This document shows positions 25,884 through 34,736 of a DNA stretch of 64,000 nucleotides, in pieces. Position numbers and translations under genes: made by a program. How positions within the stretch are numbered: the first letter of the stretch is position 1; each line of letters opens with the position of its first letter. The stretch is from Dictyoglomus sp. (GTDB taxonomy: Bacteria > Dictyoglomota > Dictyoglomia > Dictyoglomales > Dictyoglomaceae), in the NCBI GenBank assembly GCA_025060475.1, contig JANXBZ010000001.1, positions 150,366 through 214,365 on the forward strand, given 5' to 3'. A model generated the notes under the pieces. It had not been told where the DNA came from. It saw only the letters and a list, made by a program, of their open reading frames with translations, and did no database searches.

Positions 25884-27107
25884 ATGAGATTTATTGCAGA
25901 TTTTCATATTCATTCGAAATATAGTAGAGCAACAAGTTCTGATATGAATCTAGAAAATTTGAGTAAATGGGCAAAATTAAAGGGAATAGATTTATTAGGA
26001 ACTGGTGATTTTACTCATCCTCTTTGGTTTGCAGAACTAAGAGATAATCTGAAAGAGGATAATTACGGAATTTATAAATATAATGAAGTAAATTTCATTT
26101 TAACAACAGAGATTAGTAATATTTATAACCAAGAAGGAAAAGTAAGAAGAATTCACTCAATCATTTTTTCTCCTTCTCTTGAAATTTGTCATAAGATTAA
26201 TGCCCTTTTAGGGAAAATAGGAGTTTTAAGTTCTGATGGAAGGCCCACCTTTGGAAAAAACCTAAAAGAGCTTCTTCCTCTACTTTGGGAAATCTCCGAG
26301 GAGATTTATGTTATTCCTGCTCATGCATGGACACCATGGTTCTCTATTTTCGGATCTAACTCCGGTTTTGATTCCTTAGAAGAAGCTTTTGGAGAATATT
26401 CAAATAAAATTTTTGCTATAGAAACAGGTCTTTCTAGTGATCCTCCTATGAATTGGAGATTAAGTAAACTTGATAATATCTGTCTCATCTCTAATTCCGA
26501 TGCTCATTCTCCAAATAGATTAGGAAGAGAAGCTAATGTTTTCAATTGCAATATGGAATATAGAGAAATTTTTAAAGCTATAAAAAATCAAGATAAAAAT
26601 AGGTTCTTATTTACTATAGAATTCTTTCCAGAGGAAGGAAAATATCATTTTGATGGGCATAGAAATTGTAATATAGTATTATCTCCCAAAGAAAGTATTA
26701 AATTAAATAATCTATGTCCCTCTTGTGGAAAACCTTTAACTATTGGAGTTGCCCATAGAGTAGAAGTATTAGCAGATAGAGAGGAGGGATATATACCTGA
26801 AAATAAAATACCCTATAAAAATCTTGTACCCTTAGAAGAAATAATAGCACAAGCCATAAACAAGGATGTTTCCTCTCCTTTTGTTCAAAATGAGTATTTT
26901 AAAATAGTCTCTACCTTAGGTAATGAATTAAGTGTTTTAATGGATATTCCTTTAGATGATATAAAAAAAGTTTCCGGAGAAAAAATCGCAGAAGGAATAA
27001 AACTTATGAGAGAAGGGAAAGTCAAAGTAGAGCCTGGATATGATGGGTTATATGGAAAGATAAAAATTTTCTCTTATGAAGATAAAGGACAACTCTCTTT
27101 ATTCTAA
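25884..27107 (+). CDS. Endonuclease Q family (PHP-type DNA repair endonuclease)
   Basis: A 407-residue PHP protein matching the EndoQ/TIGR00375 family. It opens with ADFHIHSKYSRATSSDMN, then LLGTGDFTHPLWFAEL, VIPAHAWTPWFSIFGS, ISNSDAHSPNRLGREAN (metal ligands), and a zinc-finger-like part CPSCGKPLTIGVAHRVEVLA near residue 278. EndoQ cleaves 5' to deaminated bases (uracil, hypoxanthine, xanthine) and abasic sites; it is mostly archaeal with scattered bacterial copies. A TTAGAGGTGA ribosome site precedes the ATG. The stop codon overlaps that of the convergent ParB-like gene by four bases. Confidence 0.82.
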   Translation: MRFIADFHIHSKYSRATSSDMNLENLSKWAKLKGIDLLGTGDFTHPLWFAELRDNLKEDNYGIYKYNEVNFILTTEISNIYNQEGKVRRIHSIIFSPSLEICHKINALLGKIGVLSSDGRPTFGKNLKELLPLLWEISEEIYVIPAHAWTPWFSIFGSNSGFDSLEEAFGEYSNKIFAIETGLSSDPPMNWRLSKLDNICLISNSDAHSPNRLGREANVFNCNMEYREIFKAIKNQDKNRFLFTIEFFPEEGKYHFDGHRNCNIVLSPKESIKLNNLCPSCGKPLTIGVAHRVEVLADREEGYIPENKIPYKNLVPLEEIIAQAINKDVSSPFVQNEYFKIVSTLGNELSVLMDIPLDDIKKVSGEKIAEGIKLMREGKVKVEPGYDGLYGKIKIFSYEDKGQLSLF

Positions 27108-27898
27108 AAAGGTAGTTTAAATAGATCAAAAATTTTGTCCTTTAGAGATGTACCAGGAAGAAGGTTTTTAAAATCCTCAATTGCTTTATGAAATCCAATA
27201 TCGTATCCCTTTTTTTGACTTTCAAGCCATTTATGATCAGAAATATAAACATACAAATCTGCAAGAGTTCTTCCTGGAAAAGCCTCTAAAATTCTTTCTT
27301 TTTCTATAATTTTCAATATAGGAAGATAAATATTTTTATACCAATCTTTTGCTGCCTCTTTTATATTCACTTCTTTTCCTCTCTTCTCACTCATATAATA
27401 TTTATGTTCCAAAATTTGATTCAAAAGTTTTTTATATTGACCTATTTCCGTGAGAATAATATCTTTTAATCCTGTAAGAAATTCAAAATCTGATCTTTCT
27501 CTGTAAAGAATATTCTCCACAGAATCTTCTGGAGGTAAGTATTCTATAACATGGGCATCTATTTCTTTCTGTCCTAACTTTCTTGCTATGGAAACTCTAT
27601 GATTTCCATCTATTACGTAATATTCGTCTTTAATTTTATAAACTTCTATTGGAGGAAGAATTTTGCCTCTTAATATAGCATCTTCTAATTCTTTCAATCT
27701 TCGTAATGAACTTTCTTTTAAAGGTCTAAATTCCTCATCAAAATCTCTATATCTTCCAACGCTACCTACTATCTTATCTATCTCAATAGTCTGAAATCCA
27801 AGATCCCTCCATGCAATTAGTCTTTCTTCGTGGATTTTTTCCTTGAAATTTTTAAGATATCTTCTTCTTTTAAAAATTTTCTTTAAAAGATTTTTCAT
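27104..27898 (-). CDS. ParB/Srx-like nuclease-fold protein
   Basis: About 264 residues with a basic N-terminus (KNLLKKIFKRRRYLKNFKEK) followed by a ParB-N-like domain: VGSVGRYRDFDEEFRPL, ILPPIEVYKIKDEYYVIDG, NHRVSIARKLGQKEIDAHVI. This motif occurs in ParB, sulfiredoxin and some ParB-like kinases and nucleases. There is no helix-turn-helix or DNA-segregation partner nearby, so a role in chromosome partition should not be assumed. ATG 27898 is chosen because it overlaps the preceding stop (ATGA). An upstream ATG at 27925 is possible. Confidence 0.72.
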   Translation of the reverse strand: MKNLLKKIFKRRRYLKNFKEKIHEERLIAWRDLGFQTIEIDKIVGSVGRYRDFDEEFRPLKESSLRRLKELEDAILRGKILPPIEVYKIKDEYYVIDGNHRVSIARKLGQKEIDAHVIEYLPPEDSVENILYRERSDFEFLTGLKDIILTEIGQYKKLLNQILEHKYYMSEKRGKEVNIKEAAKDWYKNIYLPILKIIEKERILEAFPGRTLADLYVYISDHKWLESQKKGYDIGFHKAIEDFKNLLPGTSLKDKIFDLFKLPF

Positions 27899-28479
27899 AA
27901 ATCTAAAATTATAATTCCAGAACAATTGATAATCTTTGTATTTCCATATTCTGTAACTCTTGAACTTCTAAACTTATAGTTCATATGAGTATGTCCGTGA
28001 AGAAAATAAGATGGTTTATATTTCTCAATTAACCAAATAAAACTTTTAAAACCTTTATGAGAAAAATCATCACCTTCATGAATCCCAAAAGGAGGTGAAT
28101 GGGCAACTACAATATCGATTCCCTTCCTTAACTGAAAGTATAATTTTTTAATCCTCCAGTTCATCTCTCTTTCAGTATACTGAAGGGGGCCACTACTATA
28201 TTTAATAGAGCCCCCTAAACCTAGTATTCTTTTATCCTTAAACTTTATAATCCTTCCATCAATATTATCACATCCTTCTGGAGGTTCTCTAAGATATCTT
28301 TCATCATGATTCCCTAATACATAAAACACAGGAACATTCAGGATTGTAGTAAGATACACTAACAATTCTGGTAAAACATCTCCACAAGATATTACGGCTT
28401 CTACTCCTTTATAGGGAGTCACATCAAATTTTTCATAAAGAATTGGCGATTCGAAGTCTGATAAAGCTAATATTCTCAA
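27895..28479 (-). CDS. Metallophosphoesterase
   Basis: A 194-residue calcineurin-type phosphoesterase. Metal motifs: ALSDFES (the usual D-x-H has lost its His), ISCGDVLPEL (GD), VLGNHDERYLREP (GNHD), IVVAHSPPFG and FLHGHTHMNY (GHxH). The missing His in the first motif may lower metal affinity. It lies between a sugar-phosphate isomerase and a ParB-like protein with four-base overlaps. The substrate is unknown. Confidence 0.8.
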   Translation of the reverse strand: MRILALSDFESPILYEKFDVTPYKGVEAVISCGDVLPELLVYLTTILNVPVFYVLGNHDERYLREPPEGCDNIDGRIIKFKDKRILGLGGSIKYSSGPLQYTEREMNWRIKKLYFQLRKGIDIVVAHSPPFGIHEGDDFSHKGFKSFIWLIEKYKPSYFLHGHTHMNYKFRSSRVTEYGNTKIINCSGIIILDL

Positions 28480-29543
28480 TTCAAACTTTGTCCTATTCTC
28501 AATTTAAGTTCATTAATAAATCCTATAGCAAAAGGATCTTTTTCTGCAAGATATGCAAGATAAACAGAAGTGAAATCACCCAAGTATGTAAGAGAAAAAA
28601 ACTTAGTTAGAGAATACTTTCCTTCTCCTTGCCATAAAAAAACCTGTATTCCTCGATCTTCTAGTTTCTCTTTCATAAAATCAACTCTTATTTTCATTTC
28701 TCCATCTAAGGATATGTAAAGGAAAATGAGAAAGAAATTATTTATTATCTGGGAATCTGCCTCCCAAGCCATAATTTCATTATGATTTAGTTCAGGAAAG
28801 AAATGGGTAAAGGCTGGATACTTAGAATTCTCATTAAACTGGCACTTCCATCTGTACCCTGCAACTGCCCATCTTTCTTCTACCGAATATATTATAGGAA
28901 TTTTCTTATTGATTCTTTCTGCCAAATCTTTTGCAGTGTTTTTAGTGATAGGAGTTTCTACTTTAAATTCCTCTCTTTTTCTCTTAAGATAATCTATGGT
29001 CTCATTTATTGCTTCTTTTTGCGAGGGAATTATTCCTAACCTATCTAATACAACTAAAGCTGGAATAGTTACATAACCTATTGCAGCTCTTGGAGCTAAA
29101 CCTTTTGGAATTTTAATTAATGGAAGATTTTTTTCTTCTGCAAATTCTCCTAATTTTCCCCCAGTAGTTATAGAGACAATTCTTGCTCCTCTTTTATAAG
29201 ATTCTATTGCGGAGTTTACAGTTTCTACGGTATTTCCAGAGTAACTAACCGCGATAACTAAAGTATTTTCATCTATATAGCTAGGAAGGGAATAATCTCT
29301 ATTAACCAATATAGGAATCTTCGCACAATCAAAGGCAATAGCTTTTAAAATATCTCCCCCAATAGCAGAACCCCCCATACCTAAAACTAAAACTTTATTT
29401 ATACTTTTTTCTTCAAATTTTAACTGAACATTGTAAGAAATATTACTTGCTTCTTCTATCTGCTCAGGAAGTTTATAAACAGAACCTAGCATATCCTGAG
29501 GATCAAGTCTTTTAAGCTCATCTATCTGATCTAATTTCTTCAT
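28476..29543 (-). CDS. Bifunctional phosphoglucose/phosphomannose isomerase
   Basis: A SIS-domain isomerase of 355 residues. VLGMGGSAIGGDILKAI and VIAVSYSGNTVETVNS are the sugar-phosphate binding loops, with PAFTHFFPELNHNEIMAWE holding the catalytic Glu/His typical of the archaeal-type PGI/PMI family. It interconverts glucose 6-phosphate or mannose 6-phosphate with fructose 6-phosphate. ATG 29543 is chosen because GGAGG sits seven bases upstream; the TTG at 29549 overlaps the spacer. It heads a three-gene operon with four-base overlaps. Confidence 0.87.
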   Translation of the reverse strand: MKKLDQIDELKRLDPQDMLGSVYKLPEQIEEASNISYNVQLKFEEKSINKVLVLGMGGSAIGGDILKAIAFDCAKIPILVNRDYSLPSYIDENTLVIAVSYSGNTVETVNSAIESYKRGARIVSITTGGKLGEFAEEKNLPLIKIPKGLAPRAAIGYVTIPALVVLDRLGIIPSQKEAINETIDYLKRKREEFKVETPITKNTAKDLAERINKKIPIIYSVEERWAVAGYRWKCQFNENSKYPAFTHFFPELNHNEIMAWEADSQIINNFFLIFLYISLDGEMKIRVDFMKEKLEDRGIQVFLWQGEGKYSLTKFFSLTYLGDFTSVYLAYLAEKDPFAIGFINELKLRIGQSLN

Positions 29544-29597
29544 ATTCAATCCTCCTATACTTACAATTTTTGCTTATTTTAACTTATACCTTAATTA

Positions 29598-29625
29598 TTG
29601 ACAACACAATAAGTCTTTGTATACT
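29598..29625 (+). promoter_or_regulatory. Promoter of osmC-gltX operon
   Basis: TTGACA (29598-29603), a 16-base spacer and TATACT (29620-29625), about 30 bases before the OsmC ATG. Confidence 0.6.
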
Positions 29626-29654
29626 GAATAAGAATTATAAATGGAGGTCAAAAA

Positions 29655-30065
29655 ATGGAAACAAAGATAGTTTGGAATGGAAATATGAAATTCACAGGAA
29701 CAACGCCTTCAAACTTTTCTATAATCATGGATGCCTCTCCAGATCATGGTGGAGAGAATCAAGGACCAAGACCTATGGAGTTAATTTTAGTTGCTCTTGG
29801 GGGATGCACAGGAATGGATGTTATTTCTATTCTTCAAAAGATGAAAGAAAAAGTAGAAACTTTTGAAATAAAAATCTCTGCAGAGAGAGCAGAAGAACAT
29901 CCCAAAGTATATAGAAAGGTACATTTAGAATATATTTTTAAGGGAGAAAATCTAAAAGAGGAAAACATAAAAAAAGCAATTGAACTTTCTCAAACAAAAT
30001 ACTGTTCTGTCTCTGCAATTTTAAGAGGAACGGCAGAAGTTACTTATTCTTGGAAAATCTTATAA
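29655..30065 (+). CDS. OsmC/Ohr family protein
   Basis: A 136-residue OsmC-fold protein. Family landmarks are the GENQGPRPMELILVALGGCT segment (first redox Cys region), VISILQKMKEKVETFEIKIS and the second Cys in LSQTKYCSVSAIL. OsmC and Ohr proteins reduce organic hydroperoxides through a Cys pair. This subgroup (YhfA/OsmC-like) is less well characterised. A GGAGGT ribosome site lies just before the ATG. It is 15 bases upstream of gltX and probably co-transcribed. Confidence 0.85.
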   Translation: METKIVWNGNMKFTGTTPSNFSIIMDASPDHGGENQGPRPMELILVALGGCTGMDVISILQKMKEKVETFEIKISAERAEEHPKVYRKVHLEYIFKGENLKEENIKKAIELSQTKYCSVSAILRGTAEVTYSWKIL

Positions 30066-30080
30066 GAGAGGTAGAAGAAA

Positions 30081-31517
30081 ATGAAAGATCTTCGGGTAAG
30101 AATTGCTCCTAGTCCTACAGGTTATCTTCATGTAGGAACTGCTCATACAGCTCTTTTTAATTGGCTATTTGCGAGACATAATAAAGGTAAATTTATTCTA
30201 AGAATTGAAGATACTGATAGAGAGAGATCCACAAAAGAGTATGAAGAAAACATATTAGAAGGTTTAAATTGGCTTGGCTTGAACTGGGATGAGGGACCAT
30301 ATTATCAAACCCAGAGATTGGAATTATATCAAAAATATGCTCAAAAACTTTTAGATTTAGGTTTTGCTTATTATTGCTATTGTACCCCTGAAGAATTAGA
30401 AGAAAGAAGGAAAATTGCTCTTCAAGAGAAAAGAGCTCCAAAATACGATAGAAAGTGTTTATATCTATCCTCAGAGGAAAGAGCGAAATATGAAAGAGAA
30501 GGAAGAAAACCTGCAATAAGGTTATTAGTTCCTCATGGAAAAACAGTCTTTAAGGATATAATTAGGGGAGAGATTGAGTTTAATAATGAGGATATTGGAG
30601 ATTTTGTAATAATGAAATCCGATGGAATTCCTACGTATAATTTTGCTGTAGTAATTGATGATTATACTATGGGAATTTCTCATGTTATTAGAGGAGAAGA
30701 TCATATCTCAAATACTCCAAAACAAATCTTTATCTATAATGCTCTTTCCTGGACACCACCAGAATTTGCTCACTTACCCTTATTACTTGGTCCTGATAGA
30801 TCAAAATTAAGTAAAAGACATGGTGTAACATCAATTTCAGAGTATAGAAAAATGGGATATCTTCCTGATGCTCTAATAAACTATCTTGCACTTTTAGGAT
30901 GGACCCCCCAAGAAGGAAAAGAAATATATACTAGAGAAGAATTAATAGAGCTTTTTGATTTAAGAAAAGTTACAAAGAATCCTGGAATTTTTGATATAAC
31001 AAAATTAGAGTGGATAAATACTCAACATATAAGGGGACTATCAAAAGAAAAATTAGCAGAGCTAACTTTACCATATTTGCGGGAAGCTCAATTGATAAAA
31101 GAAGATTCTATAAATTGGGATTATTATCTTAAAGTTCTTTCTCTCTTACAAGAAAGATTAAAAACCCTCTCTCAAATAAAAGATTATGGGGATTATTTCT
31201 TCTTAGAAGAATTAGAATATGATAATGAGACTGTCAAAAAAGTAATTAAACATCCTGATACTCCTAAATTTTTAGGAATTCTAAAAGAAGCATGGGAAAA
31301 ACTAGAGAATTTTTATTCTTATAATTTAGAAAAAACATTAAAAGAAATAGCAGAAAATTTAAATATATCTACAGGGATGTTAATACATCCTATAAGGGTC
31401 GCCTTAACCAACAAAACTGTAGGTCCAAGTTTATATGAATTAGTAGAAATATTAGGAAAAGAAAAAACATTAAGAAGATTAGAAAAATTTATCAGATACA
31501 TAAATGAAAACCTTTAA
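30081..31517 (+). CDS. gltX: Glutamyl-tRNA synthetase
   Basis: Class I aminoacyl-tRNA synthetase of 478 residues. The HIGH-type motif is [20 protein letters not shown] and the KMSKS-type motif is [30 protein letters not shown] and [19 protein letters not shown] are GluRS-specific, and an anticodon-binding C-terminal helical domain follows. It attaches glutamate to tRNA-Glu (in many such bacteria also tRNA-Gln). Length is standard. The ribosome site GAGAGG lies upstream, and the next gene overlaps by 14 bases. Confidence 0.95.
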   Translation: MKDLRVRIAPSPTGYLHVGTAHTALFNWLFARHNKGKFILRIEDTDRERSTKEYEENILEGLNWLGLNWDEGPYYQTQRLELYQKYAQKLLDLGFAYYCYCTPEELEERRKIALQEKRAPKYDRKCLYLSSEERAKYEREGRKPAIRLLVPHGKTVFKDIIRGEIEFNNEDIGDFVIMKSDGIPTYNFAVVIDDYTMGISHVIRGEDHISNTPKQIFIYNALSWTPPEFAHLPLLLGPDRSKLSKRHGVTSISEYRKMGYLPDALINYLALLGWTPQEGKEIYTREELIELFDLRKVTKNPGIFDITKLEWINTQHIRGLSKEKLAELTLPYLREAQLIKEDSINWDYYLKVLSLLQERLKTLSQIKDYGDYFFLEELEYDNETVKKVIKHPDTPKFLGILKEAWEKLENFYSYNLEKTLKEIAENLNISTGMLIHPIRVALTNKTVGPSLYELVEILGKEKTLRRLEKFIRYINENL

Positions 31518-32139
31518 AGAAATATTTGGAAATTCTCCTTATAAAATCTTTAATAAATTAGAAGAAAACTTATTAAATTCATTCTTTAAAGAAGGAGAAA
31601 AAATCTTTATCCATTATACTTTAAAACAAGCTCAATTATCCTTTAAAGCGAATAAAAAGGTAGATTTATATCTCTCTCCTCTTCTTTTATTTTACGGCAT
31701 TGTTGCCTTAGCAAAAATCATAATTTTTCTGAAAACTTACGAGATACCAAGAGAAGTTTTACATGGCTTAACTGTTAGAGTTGCAGGAGAAAAATCTATA
31801 GATTGGAGCGAAAAATATGATCCAGGCAAGGAAACTATTTTAATAAAAGAAAAAGGCTTATTTCCTACATTTTTCAGATGCATCTCTCCTTTTCAAGTTC
31901 CCGAAGGAGAAAAATTTACTCTAGAAGAACTTTTTAAGTATTTAAACATGAATACTTCTCTTAACCCCCTAGCAATTCATTATTTGATTCTTTTTCTTTT
32001 GAGTATGTTAGCAAGATATGAACCCCAAAAATGGGGATGGACTCTGGAAAAAAGTAATTTTTCTAAAGAGATTAAGAATTATTTAAAGGATGCAGATTTA
32101 AGGATAATTCAACTTTGGAGAGAAAATATCAAATTGTAA
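31504..32139 (+). CDS. YaaC-like protein
   Basis: A 211-residue cytosolic protein. The [21 protein letters not shown] stretch, LHGLTVRV, and [13 protein letters not shown] resemble the Bacillus YaaC family in layout (LSP-LLFYG-LAK then a HG motif). The YaaC function is not known. It overlaps gltX by 14 bases and the convergent polyprenyl synthase by 31 bases. Similarity was judged by eye, so confidence is moderate. Confidence 0.6.
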   Translation: MKTFKEIFGNSPYKIFNKLEENLLNSFFKEGEKIFIHYTLKQAQLSFKANKKVDLYLSPLLLFYGIVALAKIIIFLKTYEIPREVLHGLTVRVAGEKSIDWSEKYDPGKETILIKEKGLFPTFFRCISPFQVPEGEKFTLEELFKYLNMNTSLNPLAIHYLILFLLSMLARYEPQKWGWTLEKSNFSKEIKNYLKDADLRIIQLWRENIKL

Positions 32140-33131
32140 TAATTTTTAAGTAGTTCCTTTATTAGACTTAAATCAATTAACTCGTCATATTCCTCAAGAG
32201 CTTTATAACTTTTCTCAAAAAATCTTTCTGCAGTATTGATAGAGGCTTCTTTCACTCTCTTTCTGTCTAACATTTCTAAAATATATAAAATATCTTGTTC
32301 TAATAACCTCTCTCTATTCCAAATTTCAAAAAGCTTCTGTTTTTCTTTTTCCGATACTTCTTGGAGAAGATAAATTATTGGAAAAGTTTTTTTCTTTTTC
32401 CATAAATCTCCCAAGGATGGTTTACCTGTTTTTTTTGGATCTCCCCATATTCCAAGAACATCATCTGCAATTTGGAAAAATAATCCAAAATCTTTGCCAA
32501 TTTCAAAAAACTTTCTTGATAGATCTTCTTTGTAATTTGCAGAAAAAGAACCCAAAAAGAAAGCAGTAGCAAAAAGTCTTGCAGTCTTCTTTTCAATCAT
32601 GATCATATATTCTTTTAAATATACATCACTCCTTCTCTCAAAACTTAAATCCAAATATTGCCCCTCAATAAGTTCTTGGATAGCATTAGTAATTTCTCTA
32701 AGGCTTGTTCTCTGTAAAATTGGAGAGGAGATTTGAGTTAAAACTTGAAAACAAAGATTAAATAAAGAATCTCCCACATTAATAGCTTGTGGAATCCCCC
32801 AAAGTTTCCAAACAGTCCATCTATTATGCCTTTTTTCATCTCCATCTTGAATGTCATCATGAACTAGGGAAAAATTATGCAAAAACTCAAGAGAGGATGC
32901 TAGATTCAAAGCATCATCTAAAGGTCCATTAAAGGCTTGATTTATTAAGACACATAAAAGAGGTCTTAATCTTTTTCCTCCTTTATATTCAGTAAGAGGA
33001 TTACCTTTCTCATCAACCCACCCCATATGATAAGCAGAAAAAAGATATAAGGGAAGAAAATTTGAAAACTTCTCCCAATTTTCCTGTAATTTTCTTTCTA
33101 TTAACAGTAAATATTTTTGAAATTTATCCAT
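32109..33131 (-). CDS. Polyprenyl diphosphate synthase
   Basis: An isoprenyl synthase of about 340 residues. The first aspartate-rich motif is FSLVHDDIQDGDEKRHNR (DDxxDxD with the following RR-like region altered to HNR), and the second is FFQIADDVLGIWGDPKKTGK. GKRLRPLLCVL holds the substrate-binding Lys/Arg pair. It makes geranylgeranyl or longer diphosphates for quinones, lipids or undecaprenyl carriers. Chain length cannot be read by eye. ATG 33131 is preferred: the ATG at 33149 overlaps the promoter -10. No ribosome site is seen, which suggests a leaderless mRNA. Confidence 0.87.
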   Translation of the reverse strand: MDKFQKYLLLIERKLQENWEKFSNFLPLYLFSAYHMGWVDEKGNPLTEYKGGKRLRPLLCVLINQAFNGPLDDALNLASSLEFLHNFSLVHDDIQDGDEKRHNRWTVWKLWGIPQAINVGDSLFNLCFQVLTQISSPILQRTSLREITNAIQELIEGQYLDLSFERRSDVYLKEYMIMIEKKTARLFATAFFLGSFSANYKEDLSRKFFEIGKDFGLFFQIADDVLGIWGDPKKTGKPSLGDLWKKKKTFPIIYLLQEVSEKEKQKLFEIWNRERLLEQDILYILEMLDRKRVKEASINTAERFFEKSYKALEEYDELIDLSLIKELLKNYYNLIFSLQS

Positions 33132-33140
33132 GGTGGATTT

Positions 33141-33171
33141 ATTATACATTATAAAGCCTTTATAAAGTCAA
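33141..33171 (-). promoter_or_regulatory. Promoter of polyprenyl synthase, leaderless spacing
   Basis: Minus strand TTGACT (33166-33171), a 19-base spacer, TATAAT (33141-33146). Ten bases separate the -10 from the ATG at 33131, so the mRNA would start about three bases before the codon. Confidence 0.55.
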
Positions 33172-33175
33172 TTCC

Positions 33176-33199
33176 TTGACACTATTATTTATTAGATGA
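33176..33199 (+). promoter_or_regulatory. Promoter of the SIS-nurA-herA-mre11-rad50 operon
   Basis: TTGACA at 33176-33181 with a -10-like GATAAA or ATAAAC 16-17 bases downstream (about 33198-33204). It is back to back with the polyprenyl synthase promoter, only four bases separating the two -35 elements. The -10 is weak. Confidence 0.45.
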
Positions 33200-33244
33200 T
33201 AAACTTTCTTACACAATTTTAAAGATTTCATGGAGGAACAATAA

Positions 33245-34276
33245 ATGGAGAAATACATGTATAAAGAAATAAAAGAAGGAGTTGAAGTTTTAGAAAAAAT
33301 TGAAGAAAGAAAAGACAAAATTAAGAATATTGTTGAAGAAATAAGAGAATATAATCCTCAAAATATAATATTAGTTGCTCGAGGCACATCAGATAATGCA
33401 AGTATCTGGGGAAGATATTATATTGAATCTTATATTAAAATCCCTGTCTCTCTTTGTGCTCCCTCTTTGTATACTATATACCATACTCCTCCGATTCTTA
33501 AAAATTCTTTAGTTATTGCTATTTCCCAATCAGGAGAAAGTGAAGACATATGCGAAGTAATAAAAGAAGCAAATAAACAAAAGGCTTTTACCTTGGGAAT
33601 AACAAACAATTCCGAGAGTAAATTGGCAAAAATTTCTAAAAGACTCATCCTTTTAAATGCTGGAGAAGAAAAAAGTGTAGCAGCAACAAAAACCTATTTA
33701 GCGGAATTAGGAGTATTATATCTTTTAGTAAATTTATGGATTAATAGAGATTATCTAAAAGAGTTTAAAGATCTTATTTCATCTTTAAAAGAGATCTTGA
33801 AAAGAGAAGAGGAAATTAGAGAAAAAACTATTCCTTATAAGTTTATGGAACATTGTGCTATCTTAGGAAGAGGTTATAATTTAGCCACTGCTCTGGAGAT
33901 GGCATTAAAACTTAAAGAAACGTCCTACATTCTTGCAGAACCTTACTCTTCTGCTGATTTCTTACATGGACCATTAGCTCTCGTATCTCATGGATTTCCA
34001 GTATTTCTTTTTGCACCTAAAGGAGAAAGTATCTCCCATTCTAAAGAGGTAATTAAAATCTTAGAAGAAAAAAATGTTGACTTGTTTATTTTTTCAAATG
34101 AGGAATCTCTTTTCAATATATATAAAGGATTCTTTATAAAGTCCAATATTCCAGAAGAAATATCTCCTTTATTATTTATATTACCTGCCCAATTCTTCTC
34201 TTATTTCTTAACAACTTTAAAGAATCTCGATCCAGATCAACCAAGATTTTTGAAAAAAATTACAATAACTAAATAG
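33245..34276 (+). CDS. SIS-domain sugar-phosphate isomerase (GlmS C-terminal/AgaS type)
   Basis: A 343-residue protein with two SIS domains. The first contains IILVARGTSDNASIWGRYY and VIAISQSGESEDICEVIKEA; the second contains HCAILGRGYNLATALEMALK and SADFLHGPLALVSHGFPVF. This matches the isomerase half of glucosamine-6-phosphate synthase and the AgaS/FrlB relatives without the glutaminase domain. It may interconvert or deaminate amino-sugar phosphates. A GGAGG site is seven bases before the ATG. It is first in the operon that carries the DNA end-processing genes. Confidence 0.82.
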   Translation: MEKYMYKEIKEGVEVLEKIEERKDKIKNIVEEIREYNPQNIILVARGTSDNASIWGRYYIESYIKIPVSLCAPSLYTIYHTPPILKNSLVIAISQSGESEDICEVIKEANKQKAFTLGITNNSESKLAKISKRLILLNAGEEKSVAATKTYLAELGVLYLLVNLWINRDYLKEFKDLISSLKEILKREEEIREKTIPYKFMEHCAILGRGYNLATALEMALKLKETSYILAEPYSSADFLHGPLALVSHGFPVFLFAPKGESISHSKEVIKILEEKNVDLFIFSNEESLFNIYKGFFIKSNIPEEISPLLFILPAQFFSYFLTTLKNLDPDQPRFLKKITITK

Positions 34277-34277
34277 T

Positions 34278-34736
34278 ATGTTTGAGATTTTACAACTTCT
34301 TAAAAATCCTATTTTCTTAATACCAATAATTTCTGCAATAATTACTCAAGGAATAAAAGGAATAATAAGAAGTATTCAAGAAAAGAAAATAATTTGGAAA
34401 GCATTTTTTGAATGGGGAGGTATGCCTAGTTCTCATTCTGCGTTAGTAGTCTCTCTTTCTACTATTCTAGGCTTAAAAGAAGGATTTTCTTCTCCTCTAT
34501 TCATCCTCTCCTTCTTTTTTGCAGGAATTGTAATTGCAGACGCTATAGGAGTTAGATTAGCAACAGAAGAACAGGCAAAAGTAATAAATAAAATTCTTCA
34601 AAAATATCCTCTAAATGAAAAGTATGATATAATTTTAAAAGAGTCAATTGGGCATACACCTTTTGAAGCAATAACAGGAGGAATATTGGGATTTATAATT
34701 TCATTAATTTACTATATAGGAATGATGTGCAAATGA
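34278..34736 (+). CDS. DUF212/divergent PAP2 family membrane protein
   Basis: A 152-residue membrane protein with about four helices and the diagnostic GGMPSSHSALVVSLS motif, IVIADAIGVRLATEEQAKVIN and GHTPFEAITGGILGF near the end. DUF212 members are acid-phosphatase-related proteins of unknown substrate, possibly lipid phosphatases. It begins one base after the SIS gene and overlaps the glycosyltransferase start by four bases. Confidence 0.84.
   Translation: MFEILQLLKNPIFLIPIISAIITQGIKGIIRSIQEKKIIWKAFFEWGGMPSSHSALVVSLSTILGLKEGFSSPLFILSFFFAGIVIADAIGVRLATEEQAKVINKILQKYPLNEKYDIILKESIGHTPFEAITGGILGFIISLIYYIGMMCK

Noticed and set aside
27104..27898. Chromosome-partition ParB
   Set aside because: The ParB-N-like motif is present but there is no ParA, parS-like repeat or HTH; the domain occurs in many unrelated proteins.
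33149..33149. ATG at 33149 as start of the polyprenyl synthase
   Set aside because: The codon sits immediately upstream of the promoter's TATAAT, so it could not be transcribed from that promoter. The ATG at 33131 is used.
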